A DNA stretch of 64,000 bases from Kangiella taiwanensis. GTDB lineage: Bacteria; Pseudomonadota; Gammaproteobacteria; Enterobacterales; Kangiellaceae. The first letter of the stretch is position 1. Each line of letters begins with the position of its first letter. Made by a program: the position numbers and the translations under genes. The stretch spans positions 496,001 through 560,000 of the forward strand of contig NZ_JAHCLT010000001.1 of assembly GCF_020005165.1 (NCBI RefSeq), read 5' to 3'. The notes beneath the pieces are model-generated. The model worked only from the letters and a program-made list of their open reading frames with translations. It did no database searches and was not told the origin of the DNA. Of the stretch, positions 44,379-53,371 are shown one piece after another.

Positions 44379-44951
44379 CTATTTCTTGTGTTTAACTAGC
44401 CTTACGGTCTGTAGGGCTAGTCCCATCAAAGTTAAAATCATCCCTACAAAATAAAAAACTCTATTGATTAAAGGTGAAATAGTACGCTCCCCAAGTAAAA
44501 TGTAGGTTCCATCAGTACCTTGGTATGGCTCACGATACTTTTCTCCCATGAATTCATCAGTAACAATAAAGTTTGGTATTAATACCTCGCTTTGATGCTT
44601 GGGGTTTTCATATTGGGAGAGTTGATAAGTATAAGCTGTATTGTTCTGGATGATACCAAAATACGCTAAGGCTATGGATAGAAACCCCGTTAAGATTAAG
44701 GCAGTACCGATATAAAAAAGCCTTCCTAAGGACTCGTTACTGTTTTCTTTAACCTCTTTAGCAAAAGCTATATCTGATATGTGGCAGTGGTAAGTAGTAG
44801 CAATTTTTTTAAGTATTTCAAGCGAAGGAAGTGCTTGGTCATTTTCGAGTTTTGACAAGTAGGATTGTTGAATACCTATTTCTTTAGCGGCCTGACCTTG
44901 AGTCCAACCTTTATCTAATCGAATTTGTCTTAATGCTTTATACTTGACCAT
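44379..44951 (-). CDS. XRE-family regulator with two membrane segments
   Basis: 190 residues. Residues about 5-60 are a Cro/C1-type helix-turn-helix (TQGQAAKEIGIQQSYLSKLENDQALPSLEILKKIA, in part). Two hydrophobic helices follow (about 78-98 and 163-183) with a loop of about 60 residues that would face the periplasm, so it is a membrane-bound one-component regulator. It ends 3 bases from greA on the opposite strand and is divergent from the gene at 45107. A TATTCC-ACAA-GGAATA palindrome (45011-45026) in the shared upstream gap is a candidate operator. Confidence 0.8.
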   Translation of the reverse strand: MVKYKALRQIRLDKGWTQGQAAKEIGIQQSYLSKLENDQALPSLEILKKIATTYHCHISDIAFAKEVKENSNESLGRLFYIGTALILTGFLSIALAYFGIIQNNTAYTYQLSQYENPKHQSEVLIPNFIVTDEFMGEKYREPYQGTDGTYILLGERTISPLINRVFYFVGMILTLMGLALQTVRLVKHKK

Positions 44952-45010
44952 TGTACTGTATTGATAGATTTTTTAATTAAATTCATTAGATTGTGACAAA
45001 TACATTCGAT

Positions 45011-45026
45011 TATTCCACAAGGAATA
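45011..45026. promoter_or_regulatory. Palindrome between the XRE regulator and the 45107 gene
   Basis: TATTCC (45011-45016) and GGAATA (45021-45026) around ACAA, followed by a second GAATATC (45031-45037). Position in a divergent gap next to an XRE gene suggests an operator; no binding data. Confidence 0.4.
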
Positions 45027-45106
45027 TCAAGAATATCAGTAATTTATATTGATTTCATGTTTTGTAAAGATAATTATGAAGATGAAATTAATAACATAGG
45101 AAAGAG

Positions 45107-45535
45107 ATGAGAGTTGCTAAAATAATATTTTTTGTGGGTTTAATGGTGATTGCTTCAGCTGTTTCAGCAGAAACTAAAAAGTATATGTTCGACATTAAAT
45201 TGTTCGAAATCGCGGATGTCAGTAATGGTGTACAAAACTATCAAGAACTGAAGCCATTCACAAACCCAAAAATGATATCCGAAGAAAATAAACCTACAAG
45301 AATGAAAGTATCAGGCGATATACAAAAAGATCTGAATTTTGAATTAGAATTGCTAGCTAAGAGTAATAGGTCTTTTGATATTAACTTTGAATTGTTTAAG
45401 AGTGGAGAGTCGGTATCTGGACCTATAAAAACAGAAAGTTACTCTAGTGATAAGACTTGGCTCATGGTGACAAAGTTTGACGGTAAAAGCTTACTAGTTA
45501 CTGTGGACATGGAGGAGTTGTTAAATCAGAAATAA
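45107..45535 (+). CDS. Hypothetical periplasmic protein
   Basis: 142 residues with a signal peptide (about 1-21, ending VSA). The mature part is beta-rich (MFDIKLFEI, MKVSGDIQKDLNFELELLAK, SFDINFELF, LLVTVDMEEL) and has no cysteine. Not recognised. GGAAAGAG precedes the ATG. It is divergent from the membrane-bound XRE regulator and could be its target, but no pathway is indicated. Confidence 0.6.
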   Translation: MRVAKIIFFVGLMVIASAVSAETKKYMFDIKLFEIADVSNGVQNYQELKPFTNPKMISEENKPTRMKVSGDIQKDLNFELELLAKSNRSFDINFELFKSGESVSGPIKTESYSSDKTWLMVTKFDGKSLLVTVDMEELLNQK

Positions 45536-45575
45536 TTTCACATGGTTTTCACAAGTATGAGATGATAATTCAGTG

Positions 45576-46526
45576 ATGAAAAAAATACCGATAGCGATTA
45601 GTTCTTGCCTACTGGGCAACAAGGTCCGCTTTGATGGCGGACACAAGCAGTCAAAGTATTGTTTAAATACTCTGAGCGATTGGTTTGATTACCAACCAAT
45701 ATGTCCTGAGATGGGCATAGGTATGCCTGCGCCTCGACCGCCAATCCGCTTAATCGAGGATGATGTTAAAGACATCAGAGTCGTTCAGGTGGATGACCAC
45801 TCTTACGATGTCACCGATGAACTTAAAGCATTTGCTAAAGAAAAGCTGCATGACTTAAATGACGTCTGTGGCTACATTGTCATTAGGAACTCCCCAAGTT
45901 GTGGTATGGAGCGTGTTAAGGTTTATCATCAAAATGGAAACCCAGCTGGGCGATCAGATCGTGGTGTGTATATCAATGAGATCATGAATGAGCGACCTGA
46001 GTTACCGGTTGAAGAAGAAGGACGATTGCAGGATGCGAAGTTGAGGGAGAATTTTATCACTCGAGTCTTCGCTTATCAGGATTTTAAAAATAGTGTCAAA
46101 AGTCAGCCGTCAGTTAATGCCTTAGTGAAATTCCATAGTCGTTATAAATATTTAGTCATGGCGCATAGTTATGCTGGGTATAAGTCTCTGGGGAGACTGG
46201 TAGCGAATAATGATGGTTTAGGGCTTGATGACTTAGTTATTACCTATGAAAAAGAGTTGATGTTAGTCTTAAAAAAATTGGCTAATGCAAAATCTCACAG
46301 TAATGTTTTGTATCACATTATGGGCTATCTAAAAGAGGATCTGACGTCTCAAGCAAAGCAAGAGTTGATTGAGGTTGTTGAGCAATATCGAAAAGGCATT
46401 GTGACCTTAATTGCGCCAATCACCTTGATAAATCATTATATAAAGCAGTTTGGTAATGACTATATTGCACAGCAGGCCTACCTAAATCCACACCCAGTCG
46501 AGTTAGGGTTAAGGAATTATATTTAA
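45576..46526 (+). CDS. DUF523-DUF1722 protein (YbgA-type)
   Basis: 316 residues in two domains. DUF523 (about 1-150) has the conserved cysteines in SSCLLGNKVRFDGGHK, QPICPEMGIG and RNSPSCG; stand-alone DUF523 proteins include the iron-sulphur thiouracil desulphidase TudS. DUF1722 (about 185-300) follows (LVKFHSRYKYLVMAHS). E. coli ybgA, adjacent to phr, has the DUF1722 part, and the neighbouring photolyase repeats that pairing. The ATG at 45576 directly follows a GTG codon; no strong ribosome site is seen. The stop overlaps the phrB start (TAATG). Confidence 0.85.
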   Translation: MKKIPIAISSCLLGNKVRFDGGHKQSKYCLNTLSDWFDYQPICPEMGIGMPAPRPPIRLIEDDVKDIRVVQVDDHSYDVTDELKAFAKEKLHDLNDVCGYIVIRNSPSCGMERVKVYHQNGNPAGRSDRGVYINEIMNERPELPVEEEGRLQDAKLRENFITRVFAYQDFKNSVKSQPSVNALVKFHSRYKYLVMAHSYAGYKSLGRLVANNDGLGLDDLVITYEKELMLVLKKLANAKSHSNVLYHIMGYLKEDLTSQAKQELIEVVEQYRKGIVTLIAPITLINHYIKQFGNDYIAQQAYLNPHPVELGLRNYI

Positions 46527-47899
46527 TGTCGAAGAAATTAGTTTGGTTTAGACAAGACCTTCGAGTTAAAGATAACCCTGCGCTTCACCATGCAGCAAAG
46601 TCGGGTGAAGTGATATGTGTATATATCGAGGCAAAAAAACAGCGTGAGCAACATCATGAAGCAAGGGCCAAAGTAGGCTTGATTTATGACTCGTTACTGC
46701 TATTAAGGGAAGACCTCAACAAGCTGAACATTCCTCTTCACATCATGACCTGCGATTATTTTGATGAGCAGAGAGCGCTGATTAAAGAGCTGATCAAAGA
46801 CAAGGATGCAGATGCCTTGTTCTTTAATAATGAGTACCCTATTAATGAGTTGGAGCGTGATAGGGGTGTTGAAAAGGAACTAGGTGCTGATGGAATAGAT
46901 GTGAACCGATTTCATGGTGATATGGCATTAGAGCCGAATCAAGTGAAAAACAAGCAAGGCGATCCTTACCGAGTATTTACCCCTTATAAAAAAGCATGGA
47001 TAGAGGTGCATAAAACAGCGCCGATAGAGCCTATATCAATACCTGACAAGCAGAATGCTAACATTGGAGAGCAAATTACAGAGGACTTTTCCCAAGACTA
47101 TCGTCAAGATCTTTGGCCGCCGGGTGAGCAGGCTGCATTAGAAAGAGTCGATAAGTTTTTAGATAAAGTGGATCAATATAAAAGTAAACGTGATATTCCA
47201 TCCGTCGCTGGAACGAGCTGTATATCACCCTATTTAGCCATTGGTGCGATTTCGTCAAAACAATGTATCCATGCTTTGTTAAACCATTATGATGGTGAGG
47301 AACAGAAACTGTACGGTAATACCTGGTTTTCAGAATTGGTGTGGCGAGAGTTTTACAGGCAAGTATTAATTGATAACCCACAGCTGACTAAGCATAAGCC
47401 GTTTAATACTGATGCTAAAGAAGTTTGGGTTGATAATCAGGAAGCGTTTGATGCATGGAAGGAGGGTAAAACGGGCTTTCCTATCATTGATGCGGCCATG
47501 AGGCAGTTAAATCAAACGGGGTGGATGCATAACCGTTTACGTATGAACGCTGCGATGTTCCTAAATAAGTTATGTCTCGTGGATTGGCGATCGGGTGAGC
47601 GTTATTTTATGGAGACATTAATTGATGGTGATTTTGCATCAAATAATGGCGGTTGGCAGTGGTGTTCTTCAACAGGTGCTGATGGCGCTCCTTATTTCCG
47701 AATTATGAGTCCTTTATCCCAGTCGCAACGTTTTGATCCTGAGGGCGAATTTATTCGTAAGTTAGTCCCAGAGTTAAAAGATCTGGATAAAAAATCCATT
47801 CATAATCCTAGCTCCGAACAACGGCAAGAAGCAGGTTATCCGGAGCCCATTATCGACTATAAGGAATCGCGGAAAAGAGCATTGGAATTACTGGGCTAG
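46526..47899 (+). CDS. phrB: Deoxyribodipyrimidine photolyase (CPD photolyase)
   Basis: 457 residues of the class I photolyase family, which repairs UV-induced cyclobutane pyrimidine dimers using light. Antenna domain start LVWFRQDLRVKDNPALHHA; FAD domain with TSCISPYLAIGAIS, NTWFSELVWREFYRQVL, GWMHNRLRM and FASNNGGWQWCSSTGADGAPYFRI (in part). The electron-transfer tryptophans appear present. Overlaps the DUF523 gene by one base and the convergent gene by four bases. Confidence 0.96.
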   Translation: MSKKLVWFRQDLRVKDNPALHHAAKSGEVICVYIEAKKQREQHHEARAKVGLIYDSLLLLREDLNKLNIPLHIMTCDYFDEQRALIKELIKDKDADALFFNNEYPINELERDRGVEKELGADGIDVNRFHGDMALEPNQVKNKQGDPYRVFTPYKKAWIEVHKTAPIEPISIPDKQNANIGEQITEDFSQDYRQDLWPPGEQAALERVDKFLDKVDQYKSKRDIPSVAGTSCISPYLAIGAISSKQCIHALLNHYDGEEQKLYGNTWFSELVWREFYRQVLIDNPQLTKHKPFNTDAKEVWVDNQEAFDAWKEGKTGFPIIDAAMRQLNQTGWMHNRLRMNAAMFLNKLCLVDWRSGERYFMETLIDGDFASNNGGWQWCSSTGADGAPYFRIMSPLSQSQRFDPEGEFIRKLVPELKDLDKKSIHNPSSEQRQEAGYPEPIIDYKESRKRALELLG

Positions 47900-48432
47900 C
47901 GTTTGATTCGTTCGGCTAGATCGTTGAATTGCCCGTCCATACTTTCTTTACCAAACCACACATTGAGATAGGTTGAGTGGCACTGAGGGTTGTCCATTTG
48001 GTGCAGTGCTTGACCATTCAAATAAAGTTTTAGACCTTCTTCTTGAAATAAATACAGATCATAGTTGTCGCCAGATGTGACGTCACGATAGACATTATTA
48101 AGGGGAGCAAAGTGCTCTGAGCAGCGAGACTTTTCCTCTTCAGTCAGGTTCTCTTCTAAATACTCGATAGCACCCTCAGTAAATTGTTGGCCTTCAACAT
48201 CACGAAGGTATGAAAAGCGCAAAAGCTTTGTCTGGTCATCAAATACATGTTTAGCAGTGTCGCAGTTGGGATAATAAATACCGACATCTACAATATCAAA
48301 GAAGTACTTGGTGACACGTTCTTTATCACACAACTTAAAGGTACCTTGACTGTGTTCAATAGACTTTGGCAACTCAGCCTGGGCGCTGAGGCAGGCTGAG
48401 AGACCAACTAAAGTGAGCATAAGGCGGTTCAT
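47896..48432 (-). CDS. Chalcone-isomerase-like periplasmic protein
   Basis: 178 residues with a signal peptide (about 1-19, ending AQA). DIVDVGIYYPNCD, LLRFSYLRDVEGQQFTEGAIE, and LYLNGQALHQMDNPQCHSTYLNVWFG (in part) match the bacterial chalcone-isomerase-like family, whose plant relatives bind fatty acids or isomerise flavonoids. In photolyase/Cfa clusters of other gammaproteobacteria such a gene recurs, so a role in membrane lipid handling is inferred. Its ATG overlaps the stop of the NTF2-like gene. Confidence 0.78.
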   Translation of the reverse strand: MNRLMLTLVGLSACLSAQAELPKSIEHSQGTFKLCDKERVTKYFFDIVDVGIYYPNCDTAKHVFDDQTKLLRFSYLRDVEGQQFTEGAIEYLEENLTEEEKSRCSEHFAPLNNVYRDVTSGDNYDLYLFQEEGLKLYLNGQALHQMDNPQCHSTYLNVWFGKESMDGQFNDLAERIKR

Positions 48433-48995
48433 TAAAGACTATCCCTGACTTTTCTTACGAAATAGCCAATGTAAGGCAGGTGTTGATAAAAGCCTTCTGC
48501 GCCATCCCAATAGTCTTGATGGAGAATGATTTTTCCTGCTTCGTTGAAGCGAAGCTGAGTCATGCCGATCGACACAGAACGAATATCCCTGCCTTTCGCG
48601 GTGAACTCCATGACCATTTTCCAGCGTAGGTAGTAATCCGTATCGCTTTTACTCACATCCAGTATTTCAACCGTTGTTGTTTGGACATTCTCGGCAGTTT
48701 CTTCCATGTAAGGGATTAACTCATCAATGGTACGGAAGGTTTTAAAAGTATCATTGAAATAGAAAGAGTCAGCGTAAACTTCTTTGATGTTGGCCGCTTT
48801 TGCATCTTTATGAAAGTCTTTGAATACGACCTCAAAGTGAGATGCGGGATCGGGATGCGAGCTAGTCGACGGTATCGTTTTGATGACTGTTAAAAAATCT
48901 TCAACACGGTCGTTGTACATGCGATCTCCTCCAGAAGAACAGCAAATAATAGCCATACTCAGTATTAAGGCTGTAATAAGTTTTAAAAGCTTCAT
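48432..48995 (-). CDS. NTF2/SnoaL-like exported protein
   Basis: 187 residues. The N-terminal hydrophobic stretch ends in CCSSGG, a poor-fit lipobox, so either a lipoprotein or a secreted protein. The rest matches the SnoaL-like (NTF2) cone fold: YADSFYFNDTFKTFRTIDELIPYM (in part), YLRWKMVMEFTAKGRDIRSVSIGMTQLRF (in part) and HQDYWDGAEGFYQHLP. Homologues occur in photolyase-Cfa gene clusters. It is divergent from the desaturase gene and coupled to the chalcone-isomerase-like gene. Confidence 0.75.
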   Translation of the reverse strand: MKLLKLITALILSMAIICCSSGGDRMYNDRVEDFLTVIKTIPSTSSHPDPASHFEVVFKDFHKDAKAANIKEVYADSFYFNDTFKTFRTIDELIPYMEETAENVQTTTVEILDVSKSDTDYYLRWKMVMEFTAKGRDIRSVSIGMTQLRFNEAGKIILHQDYWDGAEGFYQHLPYIGYFVRKVRDSL

Positions 48996-49130
48996 TGTGC
49001 GAATACCTACTTTATGATGTTATAAGAGAATATAAGTAGGGACGTCAAATATTTGTGAATAAGCTGTTCACAGGATCTTCACGAATTGGGGCTTAATCTT
49101 GGCATCAACAGTACTTGAGGATTTTTTCAA
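48996..49130. promoter_or_regulatory. Divergent control region of the lipid-modification genes
   Basis: Three repeat structures in 135 bases: CCTACTT/AAGTAGG (49006-49012 and 49034-49040), TGTGAA/TTCACA (49054-49059 and 49067-49072), and TTCAC at 49067 and again at 49078, a direct repeat with 11-base spacing as favoured by OmpR-family response regulators. Which of these the cluster's response regulator binds is unknown. Confidence 0.5.
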
Positions 49131-50018
49131 TTGAAACAGTGGTTTGATAACAAAGCGGTAGGGACTTTTGCAGAAGACACGGTCGACTGGCCGCGAGTGA
49201 TCCCCTATATATTACTTCACCTAACATGCCTATTTGTATTGGTTGTGGGTGTGAGCTGGATAGCAATTGTGATCTTTGCAGCCAGTTACTTTATCCGTAT
49301 GTTTGCAATTACGGCCTTCTATCATCGTTATTTCTCACACAAAAGCTTTAAAACAAGCCGTTTTGTGCAGTTAGCTTTTGGTTTCTTGGGAGCTACAGCG
49401 ACACAAAGAGGTCCACTGTGGTGGGCTGCACATCACCGACATCACCACAAACATGCTGACACAGAGAAAGATACTCATTCGCCGCGTCACGGATTCCTAA
49501 GAAGCCATACGCTATGGTTTTTAACAAAAAAGAACTTCCCAACTAATGAAGATCGGGTAAAAGATTTAGCTCGATATAAAGAGTTGAAGTGGTTAGACCG
49601 GTATGATGTGGTTCCACCAATCATTTACGCGTTCTTAATTTTACTCCTTGGTACTTACATCGAGCATGTTCATCCTACTCTGGGCGCGACTAAGTGGCAG
49701 ATATTGATCTGGGGCTTCTTCATCTCGACAGTAGTGCTATCCCATGTCACTTTTTTGATTAATTCTCTAGCTCATCGCTGGGGCTACAGAAGCTTTGATA
49801 CAGATGATGACAGTCGAAATAATCCGTTATTAGCACTGCTGACCCTCGGAGAGGGGTGGCACAATAACCATCATAAATTTCCAGCCTCAGTTCGCCAAGG
49901 CTTACGATGGTGGGAATTAGATGTTAGTTATTACTTACTATTGTTAATGGAAAAGCTAGGTTTAGTCTGGGATTTAAAAAAACCTGAAGGCACAAAAGTA
50001 CAGGAGCAAAGAGTTTGA
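49131..50018 (+). CDS. Membrane fatty-acid (acyl) desaturase
   Basis: 295 residues, TTG start with GAGGA about 9 bases upstream. Four membrane segments and the three histidine boxes of the OLE1/DesC-like family: HRYFSH (65-70), HHRHHH (101-106) and HNNHH (near 242), binding the di-iron centre that inserts a cis double bond. It probably makes unsaturated phospholipid or acyl-CoA chains that the following Cfa-type genes act on. The stop overlaps the next start (TTGA). Confidence 0.92.
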   Translation: MKQWFDNKAVGTFAEDTVDWPRVIPYILLHLTCLFVLVVGVSWIAIVIFAASYFIRMFAITAFYHRYFSHKSFKTSRFVQLAFGFLGATATQRGPLWWAAHHRHHHKHADTEKDTHSPRHGFLRSHTLWFLTKKNFPTNEDRVKDLARYKELKWLDRYDVVPPIIYAFLILLLGTYIEHVHPTLGATKWQILIWGFFISTVVLSHVTFLINSLAHRWGYRSFDTDDDSRNNPLLALLTLGEGWHNNHHKFPASVRQGLRWWELDVSYYLLLLMEKLGLVWDLKKPEGTKVQEQRV

Positions 50019-51271
50019 AGGTAGCAGTCATTGGTTCTGGAATTTCAGGTATTTCGGCAGCAGAATATTTATCAGAAAAGTGCGATGTCACCGTATTTGA
50101 AAAGAATGATCGAGTTGGAGGGCATGCAGATACACATAGAATTGATGTCGGTGGTGAGGAAATCGATGTCGATACCGGATTTATTGTATTTAACCCAAAT
50201 AATTATCCCCGTTTTAGCCAGCTTTTGGAAAAATATCAGGTTGCCTACAAAGATAGTGATATGAGCTTTGCAGTTTCAAACCGCTTTACTGGTTTGGAAT
50301 ATAATGCGACCAACCTCAACACGTTATTTTGCCAGCGCAGGAACCTTCTTAACCCAAAGTTTTATCGAATGATAAAAGATATCATTCGGTTTTACCGTGA
50401 GGCATCAGAGTTATTAGAGGATGAGTTTTCTGATGTGTCACTGGGGCAGTACCTCCGTAAGAACAAGTACAGCGACTATTTTATTAATGAGCATATTATT
50501 CCGATGGCCTCAGCGTTGTGGTCTGGTAAAGCAGACTTAATTATGAATTTTCCAGCAAAGTATCTAGTAGCCTTTATGAAAAACCATAACATGATGCAAC
50601 TGGATAACCGACCTGTGTGGAAAACTATTGATGGAGGCTCAAAAAAATATTTACAGGCGATAACTGAAAAAGCGAATTTCACAGTAAAACTAAATTCAAC
50701 AATAAAGCATATTGTGAGAGACACAGCTAACGTGAAAATTGTCATGGAGGATGGAACAGAGGATATTTACGATCACATTGTTATGGCCTGCCATAGTGAC
50801 CAGGCGTTAATGTTATTAGAAAACCCAACACCACAAGAAGACGCTGTCTTGAGAGCCATAAAATATCAGCGTAATGAAGTTTGCTTACATTGGGACACTG
50901 AACTCTTACCGCGCAACAAAAATGCTTGGGCGAGCTGGAATGTACTCCGTAATGAGAGTAGCAAGGAGCAATGTACGGTGAGCTACTATATGAATTTATT
51001 GCAATCTTTACCTACATCCATGCCTGTAATCGTAAGTTTAAACATGAGTGAGCAGGTAGATACCAATAAGGTATGGAAGTATTTAGAGTATGAACATCCA
51101 GTTTATACACAAGATACCATTGATGCCCAAAAAAGAAAGATTGATATTCAAGGTAAGAATAGGAGTTACTTTTGTGGTGCTTATTGGGGTTGGGGATTTC
51201 ATGAAGATGGAGCTCGGAGTGGTTTAGAGGCTGCGCAGCAGTTGCTGCGTGATAATGGATATGCTGAATAA
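50015..51271 (+). CDS. FAD-dependent amine-oxidase-like oxidoreductase
   Basis: 418 residues, TTG start. The dinucleotide fold KVAVIGSGISGISAAEYLSE (in part) is followed by VFEKNDRVGGHADTHRI and a C-terminal FCGAYWGWGFHEDGARSGLEAAQ (in part), typical of the predicted NAD/FAD-binding family (COG2907) that accompanies Cfa and DUF1365. Relatives are linked to furan or cyclopropane fatty acid formation in Rhodobacter; the exact reaction here is inferred, perhaps oxidation of a methylated acyl chain. Overlaps the DUF1365 gene by 11 bases. Confidence 0.88.
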   Translation: MKVAVIGSGISGISAAEYLSEKCDVTVFEKNDRVGGHADTHRIDVGGEEIDVDTGFIVFNPNNYPRFSQLLEKYQVAYKDSDMSFAVSNRFTGLEYNATNLNTLFCQRRNLLNPKFYRMIKDIIRFYREASELLEDEFSDVSLGQYLRKNKYSDYFINEHIIPMASALWSGKADLIMNFPAKYLVAFMKNHNMMQLDNRPVWKTIDGGSKKYLQAITEKANFTVKLNSTIKHIVRDTANVKIVMEDGTEDIYDHIVMACHSDQALMLLENPTPQEDAVLRAIKYQRNEVCLHWDTELLPRNKNAWASWNVLRNESSKEQCTVSYYMNLLQSLPTSMPVIVSLNMSEQVDTNKVWKYLEYEHPVYTQDTIDAQKRKIDIQGKNRSYFCGAYWGWGFHEDGARSGLEAAQQLLRDNGYAE

Positions 51272-52082
51272 TAGTCTTGTTAAGGGTTGGGTTAGACACC
51301 GACGATACCTGCCAAAGCCACACGAATTTGATTATGACATGTCATGGACTTTGCTGGATCTAGATGACATTGATGAGCAATTTAGAAAAAGTAAACTGTG
51401 GTCGGTTGAGAAGGTTAATATTGTTTCATATCGTGCTGACGATTTTCACCAAGGGCCAAATAGAAAGCTTGAAGGAGGCTCTAACCTGAGAAGCCAACCT
51501 TTGAACAACAAGCAGAATATAATCAACAGCATCCAGTCCAAAACAGGAAAAGAGTTTACTGGTAAGGTTTTTATGATGTCGCACTTGAGGAACTATGGAT
51601 ATAACTTTAACTCCGTGTGTTTCTACTTTTGTTTTGGACATGACTCAAATTTAAAATTTATTGTTAGTGAGATCACAAATACCCCTTGGGGGGAGCGGCA
51701 CAGTTATGTTTTTGACTGCGAAAATGATAATGAAAAAGCGAGTCAGGCTGCAAAAAATAAAGTAACTCACCAGTTTAACTTCAGTAAAGAGTTTCATGTA
51801 TCACCCTTTATTCAAATGGATATGCGATATCGTTGGACTTTTATCATTAGCGCAACAGAACTACGAGTCCATATGGCAGTATTGACAGAGAATGAACATA
51901 AATATTTTGACGCCACCTTCACGGGGGAGCTTTTACCATTAACCAAAAGTAACATGAGAAAGTTCGCCTTTAGTCATGCATTGCAGCCTCAAAAAATGAG
52001 TCTATTGATATATTGGCAGGCTTTAAAACTTTGGCTTAAGCGGTTTAGAGTTTTTGACCACCCCAAACATAGCCAGTCTTAG
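51261..52082 (+). CDS. DUF1365 family protein
   Basis: 273 residues from the ATG at 51261; starts at 51249 and 51255 are less like the family, whose members begin near LV.GWVRHRRYLP. DYDMSWTLLDLDDID, VFMMSHLRNYGYNFNSVCFYFCF (in part), EVTNTPWGERHSYVFD-like EITNTPWGERHSYVFD, and HVSPFIQMDMRYRW match DUF1365 (COG3496). Always found with the COG2907 flavoprotein and Cfa; its activity is not known. Tight overlaps indicate co-translation. Confidence 0.88.
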   Translation: MLNNSLVKGWVRHRRYLPKPHEFDYDMSWTLLDLDDIDEQFRKSKLWSVEKVNIVSYRADDFHQGPNRKLEGGSNLRSQPLNNKQNIINSIQSKTGKEFTGKVFMMSHLRNYGYNFNSVCFYFCFGHDSNLKFIVSEITNTPWGERHSYVFDCENDNEKASQAAKNKVTHQFNFSKEFHVSPFIQMDMRYRWTFIISATELRVHMAVLTENEHKYFDATFTGELLPLTKSNMRKFAFSHALQPQKMSLLIYWQALKLWLKRFRVFDHPKHSQS

Positions 52083-52090
52083 GAGATTAG

Positions 52091-53371
52091 ATGTCCCAGC
52101 TGACACGCGTAGAAAAGCGAAATAGTACTACTGATATTGAACCAGTAACAGCAAACAGTGGTATGTTGAAAGTTATCCGTAACCAAGTAAAAAATACACT
52201 TGGGCGTATAAGCAATGGGTCTATTACTGTGACAGACCCAGTTGAGACATATGTTTGTGGTGAGCAACAAACAGATCTTGCAGTAACCATAACCATTCGA
52301 GATTTAGACTTTTACCGCCTAGTTGCACTAGAAGGAAGTAATGGCGCTGCGCAAGCTTATATTGATAGCAAGTGGGATACCGATAACCTAACCGGTTTAG
52401 TTCAAATACTTGTAAGAAATATAGAGTTATTGGATGAGATGGAGGGTGGTCTTGCTTGGATAAAAAATAGTGTTTTAAAAGTATGGCATTATTTTAATAA
52501 AAACAGCATATCGGGAAGTAAAGGCAACATTTCTGCTCATTACGATCTCGGGAATGAATTTTTTAAACTCTTTCTAGACAAGCATATGATGTACTCCTCG
52601 GCCATATATGAGGCTGATGAGTCGTTAGAAGAGGCATCTGAAAGAAAGCTAAAAACGATTTGTGAAAAGCTTGATTTAAAGCCAACAGATAAGGTTATTG
52701 AGATTGGGACGGGCTGGGGCGGAATGGCAATTTATGCCGCTAAAAATTATGGCTGTCATGTCACTACAACGACCATCTCGGAGCAACAATATCAGTACGC
52801 TAAGAAGAGAATTATTGAAGAGGGACTCGAGGATAAGGTTGAGTTACTTAAGAATGACTATCGCGATCTGAGAGGAAGCTTTGACAAGTTAGTGTCGATT
52901 GAGATGATCGAAGCTGTAGGGCATCATTACCTCGATACTTACATAAAGAAATGTAGCGAATTATTAAAATCAAATGGTTTGGCACTTATCCAAGCAATTA
53001 CGATAGAAGACCGTCGTTACAAACAAGCGTTAAAGTCAGTTGACTTTATTAAGAGATATATCTTTCCTGGTAGCTTTATTCCTTGCGTCTCAGCGGTTGT
53101 TTCTAGCTCCGCACATAATTCTGACTTAAGGCTGATTAATCTGGAAGACTTTGGCGAAAGCTATGCGAAGACACTGAATCATTGGCGTGATCGATTCAAC
53201 GCCAACTTAGAAGAGGTTAAAGGCCAAGGATACAGTGACCAGTTTATTCGTATGTGGGAGTTTTATTTGTGTTATTGCGAAGGGGGCTTCATAGAAAAGT
53301 CAATCAGTGATACTCATCTCCTGTTTGCAAAACCTGAGAATAAGAGGAAGCAATGGCTGGCACAACGTTAA
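52091..53371 (+). CDS. Cyclopropane-fatty-acyl-phospholipid synthase family methyltransferase
   Basis: 426 residues. The Cfa signature SAHYDLGNEFFKLFLDKHMMYSSAIY (in part), the SAM motif VIEIGTGWGGMAIYAAKNYG and the conserved LVSIEMIEAVGHHYLDTY (Glu of the active site) and RMWEFYLCYCEGGF are complete. It transfers a methylene or methyl group to a double bond in phospholipid acyl chains. AGGAG stands 7 bases upstream. The stop overlaps the DUF2878 gene by 19 bases. Confidence 0.93.
   Translation: MSQLTRVEKRNSTTDIEPVTANSGMLKVIRNQVKNTLGRISNGSITVTDPVETYVCGEQQTDLAVTITIRDLDFYRLVALEGSNGAAQAYIDSKWDTDNLTGLVQILVRNIELLDEMEGGLAWIKNSVLKVWHYFNKNSISGSKGNISAHYDLGNEFFKLFLDKHMMYSSAIYEADESLEEASERKLKTICEKLDLKPTDKVIEIGTGWGGMAIYAAKNYGCHVTTTTISEQQYQYAKKRIIEEGLEDKVELLKNDYRDLRGSFDKLVSIEMIEAVGHHYLDTYIKKCSELLKSNGLALIQAITIEDRRYKQALKSVDFIKRYIFPGSFIPCVSAVVSSSAHNSDLRLINLEDFGESYAKTLNHWRDRFNANLEEVKGQGYSDQFIRMWEFYLCYCEGGFIEKSISDTHLLFAKPENKRKQWLAQR

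Noticed and set aside
49054-49072. CRP-like site TGTGA...TCACA upstream of the desaturase gene
   Set aside because: The half-sites are 9 bases apart instead of 6, so a CRP site is not supported; the repeat is listed only as part of the control region.
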